The notes: generated by a model from the letters alone, not told the origin. Positions 44,289 to 55,371 are shown, numbered from the stretch's first letter. The stretch is 64,000 nt of DNA from Protopterus annectens (GCF_019279795.1 NC_056744.1:1506263643-1506327642), one strand, 5' to 3'. Translations and numbers: made by a program.

Positions 44289-46563
44289 ATGGCAGAGAAG
44301 AAAGGGAGTCTGGGGTTTAAAAGGTGTTCTAATTGTGGACACAAAATCCCTACCTCGGATGCACATGACTTGTGCATTTATTGTTTGGGGGCTCCCCATT
44401 TATCTGTTGATCCACCTTGTTCTATTTGTATTTTTCTAATAAGACTCTGTTAGAGAGGAAAAACAAGTTGATGCTGAAGGGACTTCTAAAATCTCCCTTT
44501 TCAGAGACTATTTCTGGGTCAGAGGTCTCAACCCCTCCTAGAACCCACAAAAAGTTATTGGATGTGCCTTCTAAGGCCAAGTCTTTGTCTTTGTCCCCAT
44601 CTGGAGACTCCCACTAACCAAAGTCAAAAAAGGCTAAAATCTCTGCTCCGGAGCACTCCCTGTCAGCCCCTGTGCTTTCAGCGCCTAAAACCTCGGCACC
44701 GAGGACTTCGGCTCCTCTGGTAGTTTCAGCTCCAGCTTCAGGGGCAGCCTCCACTATATCAGCACCGAGGGGCTCCTCAGTGCAGACCTTTACTTCTACT
44801 GTATCAGCTCTGACTGCTCAGTCAGCGCAGATCTTTACTTGGGTTCCTACACTTCTCTCAGAACCGATGCCTCAACTGATGACTCCCATTAAGTCAGTCC
44901 CAGTCTCGGTGATGACATCTACTACTACAGCGCAGAAGTTTGTGTCAGTGCAGACTGACCTCGGCACAGAAGATTTCCTCAGTGCAGGCGTCCTTGGTGC
45001 AGTCCCTTCCGGCACCGTTATTCTCGATGCAGACTGGAGAGTTAGGATCAGAGCCTGGTGCAGCTATAGACAGGTCTGTCTCCCCCTCTGTCTCCGTGAG
45101 GTCCACCAGAAGCCTTTCTGAGCATGATTTGTTGTGTCTTGTGGATCAAGTACTGTTGGCCAGAGGTATTCCACCACCCAAGACATATTCTTCCTTGGGA
45201 GGTGACTACCCATCTCCAAAGACCCCTTTCTTATTCTCCTCCTTCATTGCCGTTGAAGTCTTCGGAGATAGCACAGTCTTCCCCCTCTGCAGTTACCTTT
45301 ATGGATCTCACTAAGGGATCACAGTTGCCTTCGTGGCAAGAAATTTTTGTCACGACCCAGGATGATTTGCTGTTCTGCAGCCATCCAGGGACTCCGAGTA
45401 GGCAGACTGAGATGCCTAGGGGAGGGGTGATCCCTGTTCTAGACATCTACCCCTCTTCACGTGGACCAGCCTTCCAGCTCATGGAGAAGGCTTTGGCCTC
45501 TACTGGCGATGCCGTGCTATCTATCCCTCCTTCCTCCTCTGGTACATTGTTTTCACAAGTTGCACCTAGCGGGCACCAGGCCCAAGGGCCTCAGGAAAAC
45601 TTCCCACAGAAAACTCCTTCTCCTGCTTCTCCCTCTGAGGAGGTGCATCGGAAAAGTTCATGCAAGAGGAAGCACATGGACTCCACTGAGGAGTCCCTCA
45701 CTGAAGACACAGATTTTGATGAGGAGGACGGATCTCCTGGGTCACCCTCTGAGGTATCCCTTGGCAATATCCTAGAAATCCTTAAGCAGAGAGGTGACTG
45801 GCAACCCTCTAATCCAACCTCTGAGGAGTCTGTGCTCCTGCAGGCTTTTTGCGACCAGCCCCCTACCTCCTGGGTTACTCCACCTGCCGATGAGCTTGTC
45901 CAGCTCATCGTGCAGCATGCATGGAAGGCTCCCAATGTCTTAGAGGCTATTCCCTGGAGGCCAGACAAAATTTTATCCCCTCCTGCTACAGACCCTCAAT
46001 GGTCGAAAGGTCTCCCTGTGGATGCCCTGGTGGTGGTGGCCACAACAAAAAAGGATCTGGCTGAAGAGGAAAGCCTGACTGTCCACCCACCCAATAAGGA
46101 GTCTCAGGCCCTGGACAGGATAGGGAAGCATGCTTTCACCTCAGTGACCTTTGCTATCAGGTCCCTGAATTATATGGCACACTTTACCAAGCTTCAAAGG
46201 GATCTAATTTCCGAGCTGTCTGAAACCTTGGCTGGTGCTGTGTCTGATGAGGTCCAAGATAAAGTGGCTTCTCAGCTGGCCACCATTGAGTCCATATCTA
46301 ACTCCTCCATGTGATTGATATCTCATGCATCAGAAGGAGCAGCTAGAGCGGCGGGTTCAGCTGTGGCCTTAATACGACATGCCCAGATGCGCTTGTGCAA
46401 TTTCGCGGAACACTTTAAGGCTTCCTTCCTTAATGCTGCCGTGGAGTCCTCTTCATTATTTGGACCCAAAGTTAAAAGCACACTGACCCAATGTGAACAG
46501 GACGGTAAGACCCTTTCTGCCATAGGTGTCCGTTACTCTTCCCCTCAACGTGCTTTCTCCTGA
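44289..46563 (+). pseudogene. DIRS-B gag-like ORF
   Basis: The start ATG at 44,289 opens 'MAEKKGSLGFKRCSNCGHKI', and a second pair 'LCIYCLGAPH' completes a zinc-binding-like module as in other DIRS gag proteins. The frame ends at 44,451-44,453 and continues in another frame through a serine-alanine-proline repeat tract (44,640-44,790). It then continues in the long frame 45,124-46,314. A TGA at 46,312-46,314 is followed in the same frame by 82 more codons to 46,563 ('LCNFAEHFKASFLNAAVESS'), so it is an internal nonsense change. At least three frameshifts exist. The protein presumably coats element RNA. Confidence 0.85.
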
Positions 46564-47800
46564 AACCAAAAGAGTGCGAAGATATGGTTTAAAAAATACC
46601 AGGGTCCTTTCTGTGACACACAGGCCGAGTTTTCCCCTAGACGCAGAGAGGGAAACTCACAGGGAAGAATCCCCTTTTGGGGCAGAAGGGGTCCATGTAA
46701 CCAGGGTTCCAGGGATTCCTTCTCTGGCCAACCCTTTCAGCGCTCCTGAAGAGCGGCCCAACTCCTTTCCTCTGGCGGTAGTTGGGGGTCATTTCTCCTT
46801 GTACCCTTCTGTCTGGCTAACCATCACCACCGATTCTTGGGTACAAAGGATCATAACCAGAGGTTATCATATATCCTTCGATCTTTGTCCTGTTTTATCA
46901 AAAAACCTTCCCGATGTTCCACCCAGTCAAAGGGAAGCAGCAGCACCAGAAATAGAAAAGCTGCTAAGAAAGAGAGTCATCCAAGTAGTCCCTTCAGACT
47001 AGATGGGATCTGGATTCTACTCATGACTATTTTGGTGCCAAAGAAAACCAGGGACTGGAAGCCAAGTTTGGACCTCAGCATATTGAACAAGTTCATGAGA
47101 GTACAAAAATTCTGGATGATTACAATACAGTCTATCTTCCCACTTTTGGAAAAAGACGATTGGATGTGGTCAATAGATTTTCAAGATGCGTACTACCACA
47201 TAAAGGTGGACGGGCCTTCAAGAAGATTTCTGCACTTCCGTGTGGGAGCCAGTCACTACTAGTTCAGAGTGCTGCCCTTTGGACTCTCTACAGCCCCCAG
47301 AGTGTTCACAAAATGCATGGTGGCCATCACAGCCCATTTGCGACTACAAGGATTCCAGGTGTTTCCATACCTAGATGACTGGCTCATTTCCGCCACCACC
47401 AGACATCTATTACAAGAAGCCCTAGCATACTCTCTCCTTATCTCACAAGGGTTAGGCACAACCATAAACTGGCAAAACTTAAACGTCACCCCATCTCAGT
47501 CAACAGAATTCACAGGGTTTATCTTGGACACAAACAATTGCAAAGCATCCCTGCCAGAACACAGAATTCTAAGGATAAGGCAACAGCTGATCCTAATCCT
47601 GTCCCGAGAGAAATCCACAGCTCACTCTGTCCTACAGCTGTTGGGTTGGATGGCAGCCTCCATCACCATTGTCCCCCTAGCCAGGTTTCATATTTGGCTC
47701 CTACAGTGGCTACTGCTTACCCAATGGTACCCTATTCAGCACCCTCTTTCAGCCAAGATTAGGGTAACCAACAGGTGCAAACAGGATTTAAATTGGTGAG
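46526..47800 (+). pseudogene. DIRS-B reverse transcriptase
   Basis: 'WLTITTDSWVQRIITRGYHI' (about 46,816-46,875) opens the RT region. 'LVPKKTRDWKPSLDLSILN' is the fingers block, 'WSIDFQDAYYHI' (about 47,167-47,202) holds the first catalytic aspartate and 'LPFGLSTAPRVFTKCM' follows. 'YLDD' lies at 47,368-47,379 with both palm aspartates intact. Breaks: a frameshift near 47,000 and a TAG at 47,260-47,262. The thumb extends to about 47,760 ('SVLQLLGWMAASI'). Its RNA template would be primed without a tRNA site, as is typical of the DIRS order. Confidence 0.9.
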
Positions 47801-48660
47801 TGACACACAATCCGTCACAATAGTCTCGCCCTTTCTCCCCACAACTACCCAAGGCTACAGTAACCACGGATGCCTCCCTGATGGGGTGGGGGGCGTATGT
47901 CAGGGACAGACTGTCCAAGGCACTTGGTCTGAATTGAAGGTCTGACTGCATATACATGTTCTAGAGCTGAGGGTGGTGCTTCTAGCGTTGCAAGCATTCC
48001 ATCCCCTGCTGCTGTCTGGGATAATTGTGATTCAATCAGACAACATGGCTGTGGTCTGGTACATCAACAAGCAAGGCAGAACCAAATCCTACCCCCTTTG
48101 TCGAGAGGCCATGAGAATATGGCAATGGGCAATAGCTACCAATGGCTTCCTACTAGCAATGCACATTCCCGAGAGTTCCATCGAGATAGCAGACAGACAC
48201 AGCAGGTGCATTCTACAACCTCACTAGTGGTCCCTGAATACCCTGGTGGTGGTGGAGATCTTCCACCACTGGGGCCATCCTTGCTGAGACCTCTTTGCAT
48301 CCCTGGCCAAATACAAATGCAGCAACTACTTTGCCCTGATTCCACCTCCAGGACAGTCACCCAGGGATGCTCTAGTCCACAATTGGCCCTCAGGTCTTCT
48401 CTATAAATATCCACCTTTTCCCCTCATTCCCCAGTTTCTGAAGAAAGCCCGTTGGTTGAAGAGCAAGGTGATCCTCATAGTACCATATTGGCCTCATCAG
48501 ATCTGGTTCCCTTTCCTGTGGCCTCACCTGCTAGATCAACCACAGATTCTCCATCCGACCCCGGAGTTGATCTCACATCCACAGAACCTAATTCATCCCA
48601 ACTTGAACAGCCTGAAGCTCACGGTTTGGCTCCTCCAATTCCCTTGATTGCCAGGCAGAG
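47801..48660 (+). pseudogene. DIRS-B RNase H and connecting domain
   Basis: 'VTTDASLMGWGAYV' (about 47,860-47,901) carries the first RNase H aspartate. After a frameshift, 'VLELRVVLLALQAF' (about 47,958-48,000) provides the glutamate helix and 'IQSDNMAVVWYINKQG' (about 48,028-48,075) the second aspartate. 'IADRHSR' at about 48,187-48,207 gives the last. The downstream 'SKVILIVPYWPHQIWFPFL' (about 48,460-48,516) is the conserved linker between RNase H and recombinase in DIRS elements. Broken by several stops. Confidence 0.85.
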
Positions 48661-48699
48661 CGATCTTTCTTTTACCAGTATGAGACATTCTTATTGCGT

Positions 48700-49672
48700 C
48701 TCATAAGTCTTCTACTAGAATTACTTATCTAAGCAAGTGGAAAAGGTTTACCTTTTGGCTGAAAGAGAAGCAGGTTTATCCCTTTTCAGCACCAGTGTCG
48801 ATAGTACCTAGCCGACCTTTTGAACTCAGGCCTGCTGACCTCTACCATTAGAGTTTATTTGTCTGCAATATCTAATTTCCATAAAGGTGTCCAAGACTCC
48901 TCTCTTACATCACACAAATTATGCAATACCTTCATAAAAGGTGTGAATCATATGAAGCCTCCTTTTAGGGAACCTATACAACCTTGGGACCTGTCACTAG
49001 TTCTACAAGCCCCTGACTATGCCATCCTTCGAGCCAGCCTCTTCTTGCAACCTCAAATTTTTATCTTGGAAAACCCTATTTTTGGTCACCATTACTTCTG
49101 CCAGATGAATCGCTGAGCTTCAGGCCTTATGCATCAAGAGCCCATACCTGATTTTTCACAGAGATAGAGCGTCTTTGAGAACTACCCCTTCGTTCCTGCC
49201 AAAGGTCATCTCTGAAATGTCCATTAATCAAACCATTGAATTGCCAGTTTTCTTTCCCAATCATTCAAATAAAGGAGAGTATTGCCTTCATACTCTAGAT
49301 ATTTCTAGGCAAATCCACTTCTACTTGAACAGAACCAAGTCCTTTCGTAAATCCGACCAGTTATTTTTGGCCTTTTCTGGTCCTAGATTGGGATCTGCTG
49401 TTGCTAAGGTCACATTGGCTAGATGGCTGAAGGACTGTGTGACCTTCATTTATACACAACGTAATATCTCGTTGGCTACTACCATGAAAGCTTATTCAAC
49501 AAGGTCAGTGGCAACTTCTGCTGCCTTCCATGCCAGAGCTTCTTTACATGACATCTGTGCAGCTGCAACTTGGACTATGCCTCTTACCTTCATCAATCAT
49601 TACAAATTGAATTTGGCCTCCAGGGGAAGAGCATCTTTTGGTTCTATGGTGCTCAGGAATGTCCTTCCTTAA
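48700..49672 (+). pseudogene. DIRS-B tyrosine recombinase
   Basis: The N-terminal part ('STIRVYLSAISNFHKGVQ', about 48,840-48,893) matches the core-binding helices. The catalytic block reads 'VTITSAR', then a TGA at 49,106-49,108, then 'IAELQAL', so the first catalytic arginine is present beside a nonsense codon. 49,175-49,672 is open and includes 'KAYSTRSVATSAAFHARASL' and 'MPLTFINHYKLNLASRGR', where the tyrosine of 'HYK' is the likely nucleophile. The residue before 'STRS' is tyrosine; it may be a histidine in active relatives. It would integrate the circular element DNA. Confidence 0.88.
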
Positions 49673-49713
49673 AAGCCTCCCAGGAATAGAGGTAGCTGGG
49701 GATCCTGTCACAT

Positions 49714-49809
49714 GCGTAAGGAATGAACGAGGATTAACAATATCAAATAAAGAAGTTATGTCTTACCATAATGTTCCATCTGTATTGTTGATCCTCGTTC
49801 AGTCATTAC
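49714..49809. repeat. DIRS-B internal complementary region
   Basis: The first 32 bp ('ggaatgaacgaggattaaca') are complementary to the outer left terminus (43,846-43,877). The last 56 bp ('cttaccataatgttccatct') are complementary to the outer right terminus (50,035-50,090). The two halves lie side by side, separated by about 7 bp, as expected for a splint that brings both ends together for circularisation. Confidence 0.92.
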
Positions 49810-49908
49810 GACCCTCCCACCTTGCCCCTCCTGTGGCTTCTAGTGGATCTCGCCATTCAGTTCTCTTAGGTTATTTGACCAGAGGTAGCCTCTACCTTCT
49901 TTTGACTT

Positions 49909-50090
49909 GCAAACTCAATCTGAGGTAACAGGGAGAGGGGAATTATGGGTAAGAGTTTAGCTTGAGAGTTTGAAGCTGATGCGAGCTTGTAAAATGGCCG
50001 GTTCGGTTCTGAGGTCAGAACCGATACCCGTACATAATGACTGAATGAGGATCAACAATACAGGTGGAACATTATGGTAAGATATAACTT
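49909..50090 (-). repeat. DIRS-B right terminal inverted repeat
   Basis: Inverted copy of the left terminus plus an outer extension 'gtggaacattatggtaagat' that has no counterpart on the left but is matched in the internal complementary region. Confidence 0.92.
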
Positions 50091-50965
50091 TTTTATATGC
50101 CCTCCTTATTAGGCTGAGACCCACATCAGTTTGCCTTTGTGAAAGGAAGATCCTGCCTACACATCTTAACTAACTACTTCCAGAGAATTACACGGGCCAT
50201 TGACAGTGGTCTTTCTATTTACATAGCTTATCTGGATCTGGTTAAAGTATTCAACACTATAATCCATGCAAGTAAAAAAAAAAAAAAAAAACAAGCTATG
50301 TGCCTTAAAAGTAGATTCATATGTGTTCACTAAATAGTATATATCCCGCATATTTGACATGGCAGGTGCCGCTTTAGAAAATATGAAGATAACTAGTGGT
50401 GTGCTTCAGGGGTCAGTGTTCGGTCCCCTCCTTTTTAGCATCTACTTCTCCAATCTGCAAACCAGGAATCATGAACATTGCTTCACTGTTTCCAGATGAC
50501 TGCAAACTGGGCATTATTGAAAAATCCCCATGGTACCTGTTCATTGCAACAGGAACTTATGCTTTTAAACAAGTGATGGAAAAGGGGGATATAATTAAAT
50601 GTAAAAAAAATGTAGTATTGTAATATTTGATAAGCATATCTCTCTTTCAATGTACAGTTTTGCCAGTACCCCACTCAAAAGTGATAATGTGGACAGGAAT
50701 ATTGGAATATGTGCTGATAATTTTCTCTCCTTTGACAACCATGTAGCAGCAATAATCAGAAAATCTTTCTATTTAATGGAACTAATATCAAAAGACATAT
50801 AAGACATCAAGTTAAAAAAGTTATCATCCCACTTTATGCAGCTCAGATTAGACCAATTGTTGAATGTAATACTTTCTTCAGGATATAGTAAGCAACTGGA
50901 AAGGTCCCAGAGATTCCTAACAAAGAAGATTGTTGGCCTGAAGTTCCTGCACTACCATGAATAGT
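50091..50965 (+). pseudogene. CR1 copy 5, segment c (RT palm and thumb)
   Basis: CR1 resumes with 'QFAFVKGRSCLHILTNYF' (about 50,126-50,180), 'YIAYLDLVKVFNTI' and 'SGVLQGSVFGPLLFSIYF', then a decayed 'FPDDCKLGII' at about 50,491-50,520. A thumb ends near 50,960 ('QLERSQRFLTKKIVGLK'). A poly-A run at about 50,274-50,290 replaces part of the domain between the first palm block and the VPQG block. A few codons appear to be lost at the DIRS-B junction. No 8-bp tail is seen, so it is 3'-truncated. Confidence 0.85.
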
Positions 50966-52875
50966 TTCTCTTGGTATTGTATAGGTTTCAGTATGGGTGA
51001 TGAGTGCAGTTTGCACTGGGATGGCTCCATCCACAGAGGTGTAGCTAGGGTGGGGCAAAGGGAGTTGCAGCCCTGGGTGCATGGTGTCAAGGGGTGAGAA
51101 AAGCAGATGCCAATTGGTTGGCAATGCATTATCCACATGTATTTTCACACTAGCATTTCTGAGTACCAGCATGGAAATTAGTTCCAATACTGATCTCACT
51201 CTCAGGACTGAAGCACTTGCTTCAGCACTTCATGTATGGTACATTCTAAACAGTTTGCTACACTTAAAATAGTGTGTCTGTGTGTGTGTCTGTGTCTCCT
51301 AGGGTAGACCTGACACTTGTTAAGCGAGAAATGAGGAGTGCCAGATCAGGGAAAGGGCCTATTTTTGCCTCTCAGCTTAGAGCTGATGTAGGCTAGATCA
51401 TGTAGTGGGCAGTGGGTGATAGATGACCAGGATACTGCTCTATCCATCCTGTTTCATATTCTATATTTTCATAAGTCAGTGATGACCAAGATACTGCTCT
51501 GTTCATCCTGTTAGATATTCTATATTTTCATAAGTCAGTTAGCTCCATTAATGCCAAAACTAAATACTTAAATCTCCACTACCACATAAATAAAATATGC
51601 TGAAGAGACAAATGTATTACCCATTGCCTAGCTCACCTATAGAAGAACTTTGTTTGCAAGCTAATCAAAACCACATCCTAACATCTTGAAATGAAACCTA
51701 GATGACTCAATGAGCATCCATTAATTTACTTTGGGAATGACCTACTTTGCCCTTCTTGATAAGTCGGAAGTTCAGCATGAAGGTGGGTTTTGTCTGTAAA
51801 GTGTCCAAAAAAGTAGCAGCCGATTCACCAAGAAAAACAGTCTGGTGCACACTAGATGTGGGATCTCAAGTGAGACTTCTCTTTGGGAAATTAGGTAATT
51901 TAGGACCTCATGTGAGATTTCTGTTTGGTAAGTGAGGTGGTGAGCAACTGTAGGAGATGTTGGCTTTAATTGTGACTGGCATACTTAAAATACAGTGCCT
52001 GTCAGTGTAGGGTAGAAGTAGCCTGAGTAAAAAAAGTGTTGAGCTAGATGGAGACAGACATGAATTCTTAGAAAGTTGTTGTAGTGCTGTATTATGCAGT
52101 ATATTGATAAATATTGTAAATACGTACTACGTTTGGATAAACAACCATTCAAAGTGTTCAGACATGTCTAATTCCTCTGCTTCTCAAGCAACTACTAAGA
52201 GCTAAGACAGCATGCTGCATTCCTGATATTCAAGACCTACCGATTTTTAATAATGGACTTTGTTTCTCTGATGAGGATTTGCAAGGTTTACAAAAAGTTG
52301 AATTCATTCTGCAGTTTCTTTACCAGTTCATACTTCATTTAGTAACCTGGCAGAGAGGACTGTTATGACAGGAAGGGATAAGAAAAGTGAAAGGCAAGGC
52401 TATGGAAATAAAACTGCCAGTGTTCTTGCTTAACTACTGAATTACACCATGAAGAACGATAGAACTATCTCCTGCAAAAATACTTTACGGACATTTCACT
52501 TGTTTCTATCAGATGTAAACACCCCCCCCCCGAAAAAAAAGGCCAAGAGGCTATTGATTAATTATATCTGTTTTAACCTATAGATTAAATATGTCTTACA
52601 TAACTGAGATTTGTTTTGGAACTTTGTCTTACATGTTGTCAATAGTTGAGAAGGTACATAGATCAAACCAGGGCTAGATTCGTAGAGGCAGGACTGCTCT
52701 GTAAACCTGACAACATAAGAGTAGTGTGAAGGCACCATTTACCAGACAAACACCTGAAATATCTGTGAAAGTTACATCTGAGGAACCCATATATGTGCTT
52801 ATTTTGCCTCTCGAGCTATTTAGTGCTTTTTATGTCATAGGTGAGTGCTAGGCTAACTGACATGACAGGCCATTT
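50966..52875. other. No gene seen
   Basis: Non-coding. Contains a short TG-rich patch (51,271-51,298) and a local duplication at about 51,866-51,930 ('gtgagacttctctttgg' then 'gtgagatttctgtttgg'). A C9 run lies near 52,521. Confidence 0.5.
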
Positions 52876-52960
52876 TAAGCCTAGCCAATAACTGGCTCAG
52901 AATCAAACCCTGTACCTTGTGTTTATGAAGTGAAAATCTTAACCATTTTGTTAAATCCAT
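52876..52960 (-). mobile_element. tRNA-like SINE head
   Basis: On the minus strand 'tggttaagatt' (52,935-52,945, A box) and 'gggtttgattctgag' (52,896-52,910, B box) have tRNA-like spacing. The sequence continues into a body without a tRNA 3' end, so this is a SINE and not a tRNA gene. Confidence 0.6.
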
Positions 52961-53742
52961 ATTAACTTTTCATGACAGTTCACAAAATCCTTATATCATT
53001 ATTCCTTCAGACTTTGAGACTGACTTGTACATGTTGTGACAGAAGGCAGATGTTCTTTGAAATCTTCAGGCAGACTTATTACCACCCTGCTTTGTGATTC
53101 GTTGAATTAAAAGCATACTTCTACTCACTTGATGTAGTAGATGGCTATAAAATTAGTTTCTTTGGAAACAGCAAGAATGTATGGTTCTTTTACTGAAGGC
53201 TCAGTTGTTCATTTAGACCTTGTAGTATAGAAAAATGAGAATGGAAACTTTACTAATTAAACTCTAGTCTTTATCAAATAATGTTGTGCAAGTGAAGCAT
53301 AACAAGTTCTAAGTTCTCAAAATCTAGGCTGCTGTAAACCAAATAATCTTATGAAATATAGATCTAAGCAGTCGTTTCTAGCATAAGAAGGGGTATAATA
53401 TTTTGTATATGTATTCATATCATTGCATGATATTACTTGTAATATTGAAAATCGCTACTAAACACTGAATGTATTTTAGGGTGTAAGGTTTGGTAATGAT
53501 GCATTTTATGAAATTACATCTTGTTCATTTTGCTGAAGCTGTTCATATTTGCCATCTCTGTGGAATCTGGATCACGTTTTATTTTTCTGAGCTTTTAAAG
53601 CTGTATGAATTGCTATTGAAGATATAATGGAGGAGAATATGTTATAATATGAAAACAAATTTGATGAGTAATTAATTGGTACTCAGGATACTGTAAAATA
53701 TAATTTGGAATACCTACTTACAATGCCATTTTGTGTATCCAG

Positions 53743-53838
53743 GATGCATTGGCATCTGTTACAAATACTCTAGAATCAAAAGTAAAAACACTTACAGGAT
53801 GCCAGAGCATGCAGGAACAGAAGATGTCTGTCCTCCAG
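53743..53838 (+). CDS. Probable internal coding exon of a host gene (coiled coil)
   Basis: A 96-bp segment is bounded by a good acceptor ('ttttgtgtatccag' just before) and a near-perfect donor (CAG followed by gtaaga). One frame is open through all 32 codons and starts and ends in phase 0: 'DALASVTNTLESKVKTLTGC' then 'QSMQEQKMSVLQ'. Hydrophobic residues fall at heptad-like spacing (V6, L10, V14, L17, M23/M27, L31), suggesting a coiled coil. The longer frame across this site, from 53,733, ignores the splice sites and is not favoured. I do not recognise the protein. No second exon of the same gene was found, so the flanking kilobases would be introns. Confidence 0.5.
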
Positions 53839-54596
53839 GTAAGAAATTCACCTGTTTTGTTTATCTGGTTGCTGAAAACTATGGTGTAGGAATAGAAAAA
53901 TGCATGAATATTGGCATGTCATACAAAAACCAAACCACCACTGACTGCAGATCATGGGAATATGTATTTAAGTAAATTTAATGTTAAGGTTTGCCAACAA
54001 GGTAATTTGGTTGCCCATAGATCCTTTTCAGCCAGCACCAAGGGAACAAGAACAATGGAAAATACAATATAGGAAGGATTTTTTTAGTATAGCTAAATCA
54101 CTCGGCATGTTTTTTGCAGAAATCAGAATATCTACAGAAATTCCACACAGACATGGGAAAAGCATACCAATACCACACAGACTGCAGCCTCTAATTTGGA
54201 CCAAATCTCAGATCCATGAATCAAAGATTTTATGGTTAACCCAGTTAGTTTACAGATGCAGGTGTGAGTACTTAATTCCACACCAAAGTATAATTTTCGG
54301 GTACCTCCAGCTCTGCTGGTTTTACAGAAACTTCTAATACTGTATTTTACAGTGAAAACCATTAGCCAAAACACAAAGAAAAAAGGTCAGTGATGCGTTA
54401 GTCATTTATGATTTCTAAGAACACTGATGTTAGCAATAACACAGCAATTTTAAAATGACATAACTTGCTTATAGTCACTAAGATGTTTGTCAAATTATTT
54501 TTAACGTTTGTCTTTATTTTAATTCTTTATTCAATTTGTTTATTACAGTCTTGTGGTTTGCATCATGTTATGCCACATTTGCACTTTAATTTTTTA
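53839..54596. other. No gene seen
   Basis: Non-coding, presumably intron if the upstream exon is real. Confidence 0.5.
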
Positions 54597-54720
54597 ACAA
54601 AATCCATTTATTTATTTATTTACCATTCATTTACTGGGAAAGTCTGACTTGGAATGAAGCCAATTTTTAGCAAAGGCCCAGGGAGAAACTTCTCCAGATG
54701 CATGTATTTGTAATGGAAGT
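54597..54720 (-). mobile_element. L2-like LINE 3' end fragment
   Basis: Read minus, 'cttcattccaagtcagactt' and an (AATA)-type tail match the fragment at 8,006-8,074 and the terminal part of the large L2-like element at about 55,670-55,770. Confidence 0.65.
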
Positions 54721-54938
54721 CATTGTAACTTTATATCTAAATGTTTTTACTGTACTGTGGAGCAGTGGATTAAGTCATTGTTTACCTTTTTAACAGCAAA
54801 AGCTTTTTACTTGAAATGGCTGCAAAATTCTAAAATAAAACCAGATAAGGAAACCAGCTGGAAGAAGTTTGCATGCTACAGTTTTAGGCCACAATAAAAG
54901 GATCTTCCTGGTGCTGTGATGTTATGTGGTCTGCCTGA

Positions 54939-55371
54939 GTCTATATTATAATATCAAAGTTTTTAAACATCGAATGTTATAATATCAAACCCTAAATGTC
55001 GAACACTGAAAACAGCGAAGCTGCAAGACACCAGGTAAGTGTACGATTGTGTATAGGTTAGGGTTAGGGGTGGGTTAGGTGAGTTATGGTTAGGGCGCGG
55101 GGTGAGGTGAATGTGCGATAGTGACGGACCTTAAGGTTAGGGTTGGGTTAAGGTAAGTAGATAGCTAGTAGTGTATGTAAAGTTTAGTTTAGGTGTAGGA
55201 TTTTAAGTGTATGTGTGCGGATTGCTGTTTTTTGTTTGTGTTTGTGTTGTGTGTATGTTTCTCGGAATAGCAAATTTTTTTCCCTGACTGTTCAATGTTT
55301 TCAGATTTCGGCATTTAGGGTTCGATATTATAACATTTGATGTTTAAAAGCTTCAATGTTATAATATAGAC
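54939..55371. mobile_element. MITE with about 80-bp inverted termini
   Basis: The left end 'gtctatattataatatcaa' through 'aaccctaaatgtcgaac' is the reverse complement, with scattered mismatches, of the last 80 bp ('tgttataatatagac' at the edge). The imperfect octamer g/aTCTGCCT flanks it on both sides, compatible with the 8-bp duplication of hAT transposons. The 270-bp centre has no coding sequence but includes telomere-like 'ggttagggttagggg' (55,057-55,071) and further TTAGGG-like words to 55,150. Non-autonomous. The assignment to hAT is inference. Confidence 0.8.

Larger units (their letters stand above)
43846..50090 (+). mobile_element. DIRS-B, near full-length DIRS retrotransposon
   Basis: A 6.2-kb element with every DIRS landmark in order: left inverted terminus (43,846-44,000), gag (44,289-46,563), RT (46,7xx-47,7xx), RNase H (47,850-48,650), tyrosine recombinase (48,7xx-49,672), internal complementary region (49,714-49,809) and right inverted terminus (49,909-50,090). 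CR1 copy 5 sequence lies on both sides. DIRS elements replicate through a circular intermediate joined by their recombinase instead of a DDE integrase. The frames hold a handful of frameshifts and stops, fewer than any other large element here except CR1 copy 4. Confidence 0.92.

Noticed and set aside
51747..51935. Tandem-repeat protein suggested by a repeated 'RLLFGK / RFLFGK'
   Set aside because: It is a single local duplication of about 36 bp in otherwise non-coding DNA.
53733..53975. 80-codon plus frame starting at 53,733
   Set aside because: It crosses both splice signals of the better-supported exon in a different frame and resembles no protein.
55050..55150. Interstitial telomere or chromosome-fusion remnant
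   Set aside because: The TTAGGG-like words are few, degenerate and lie inside the inverted termini of a MITE.
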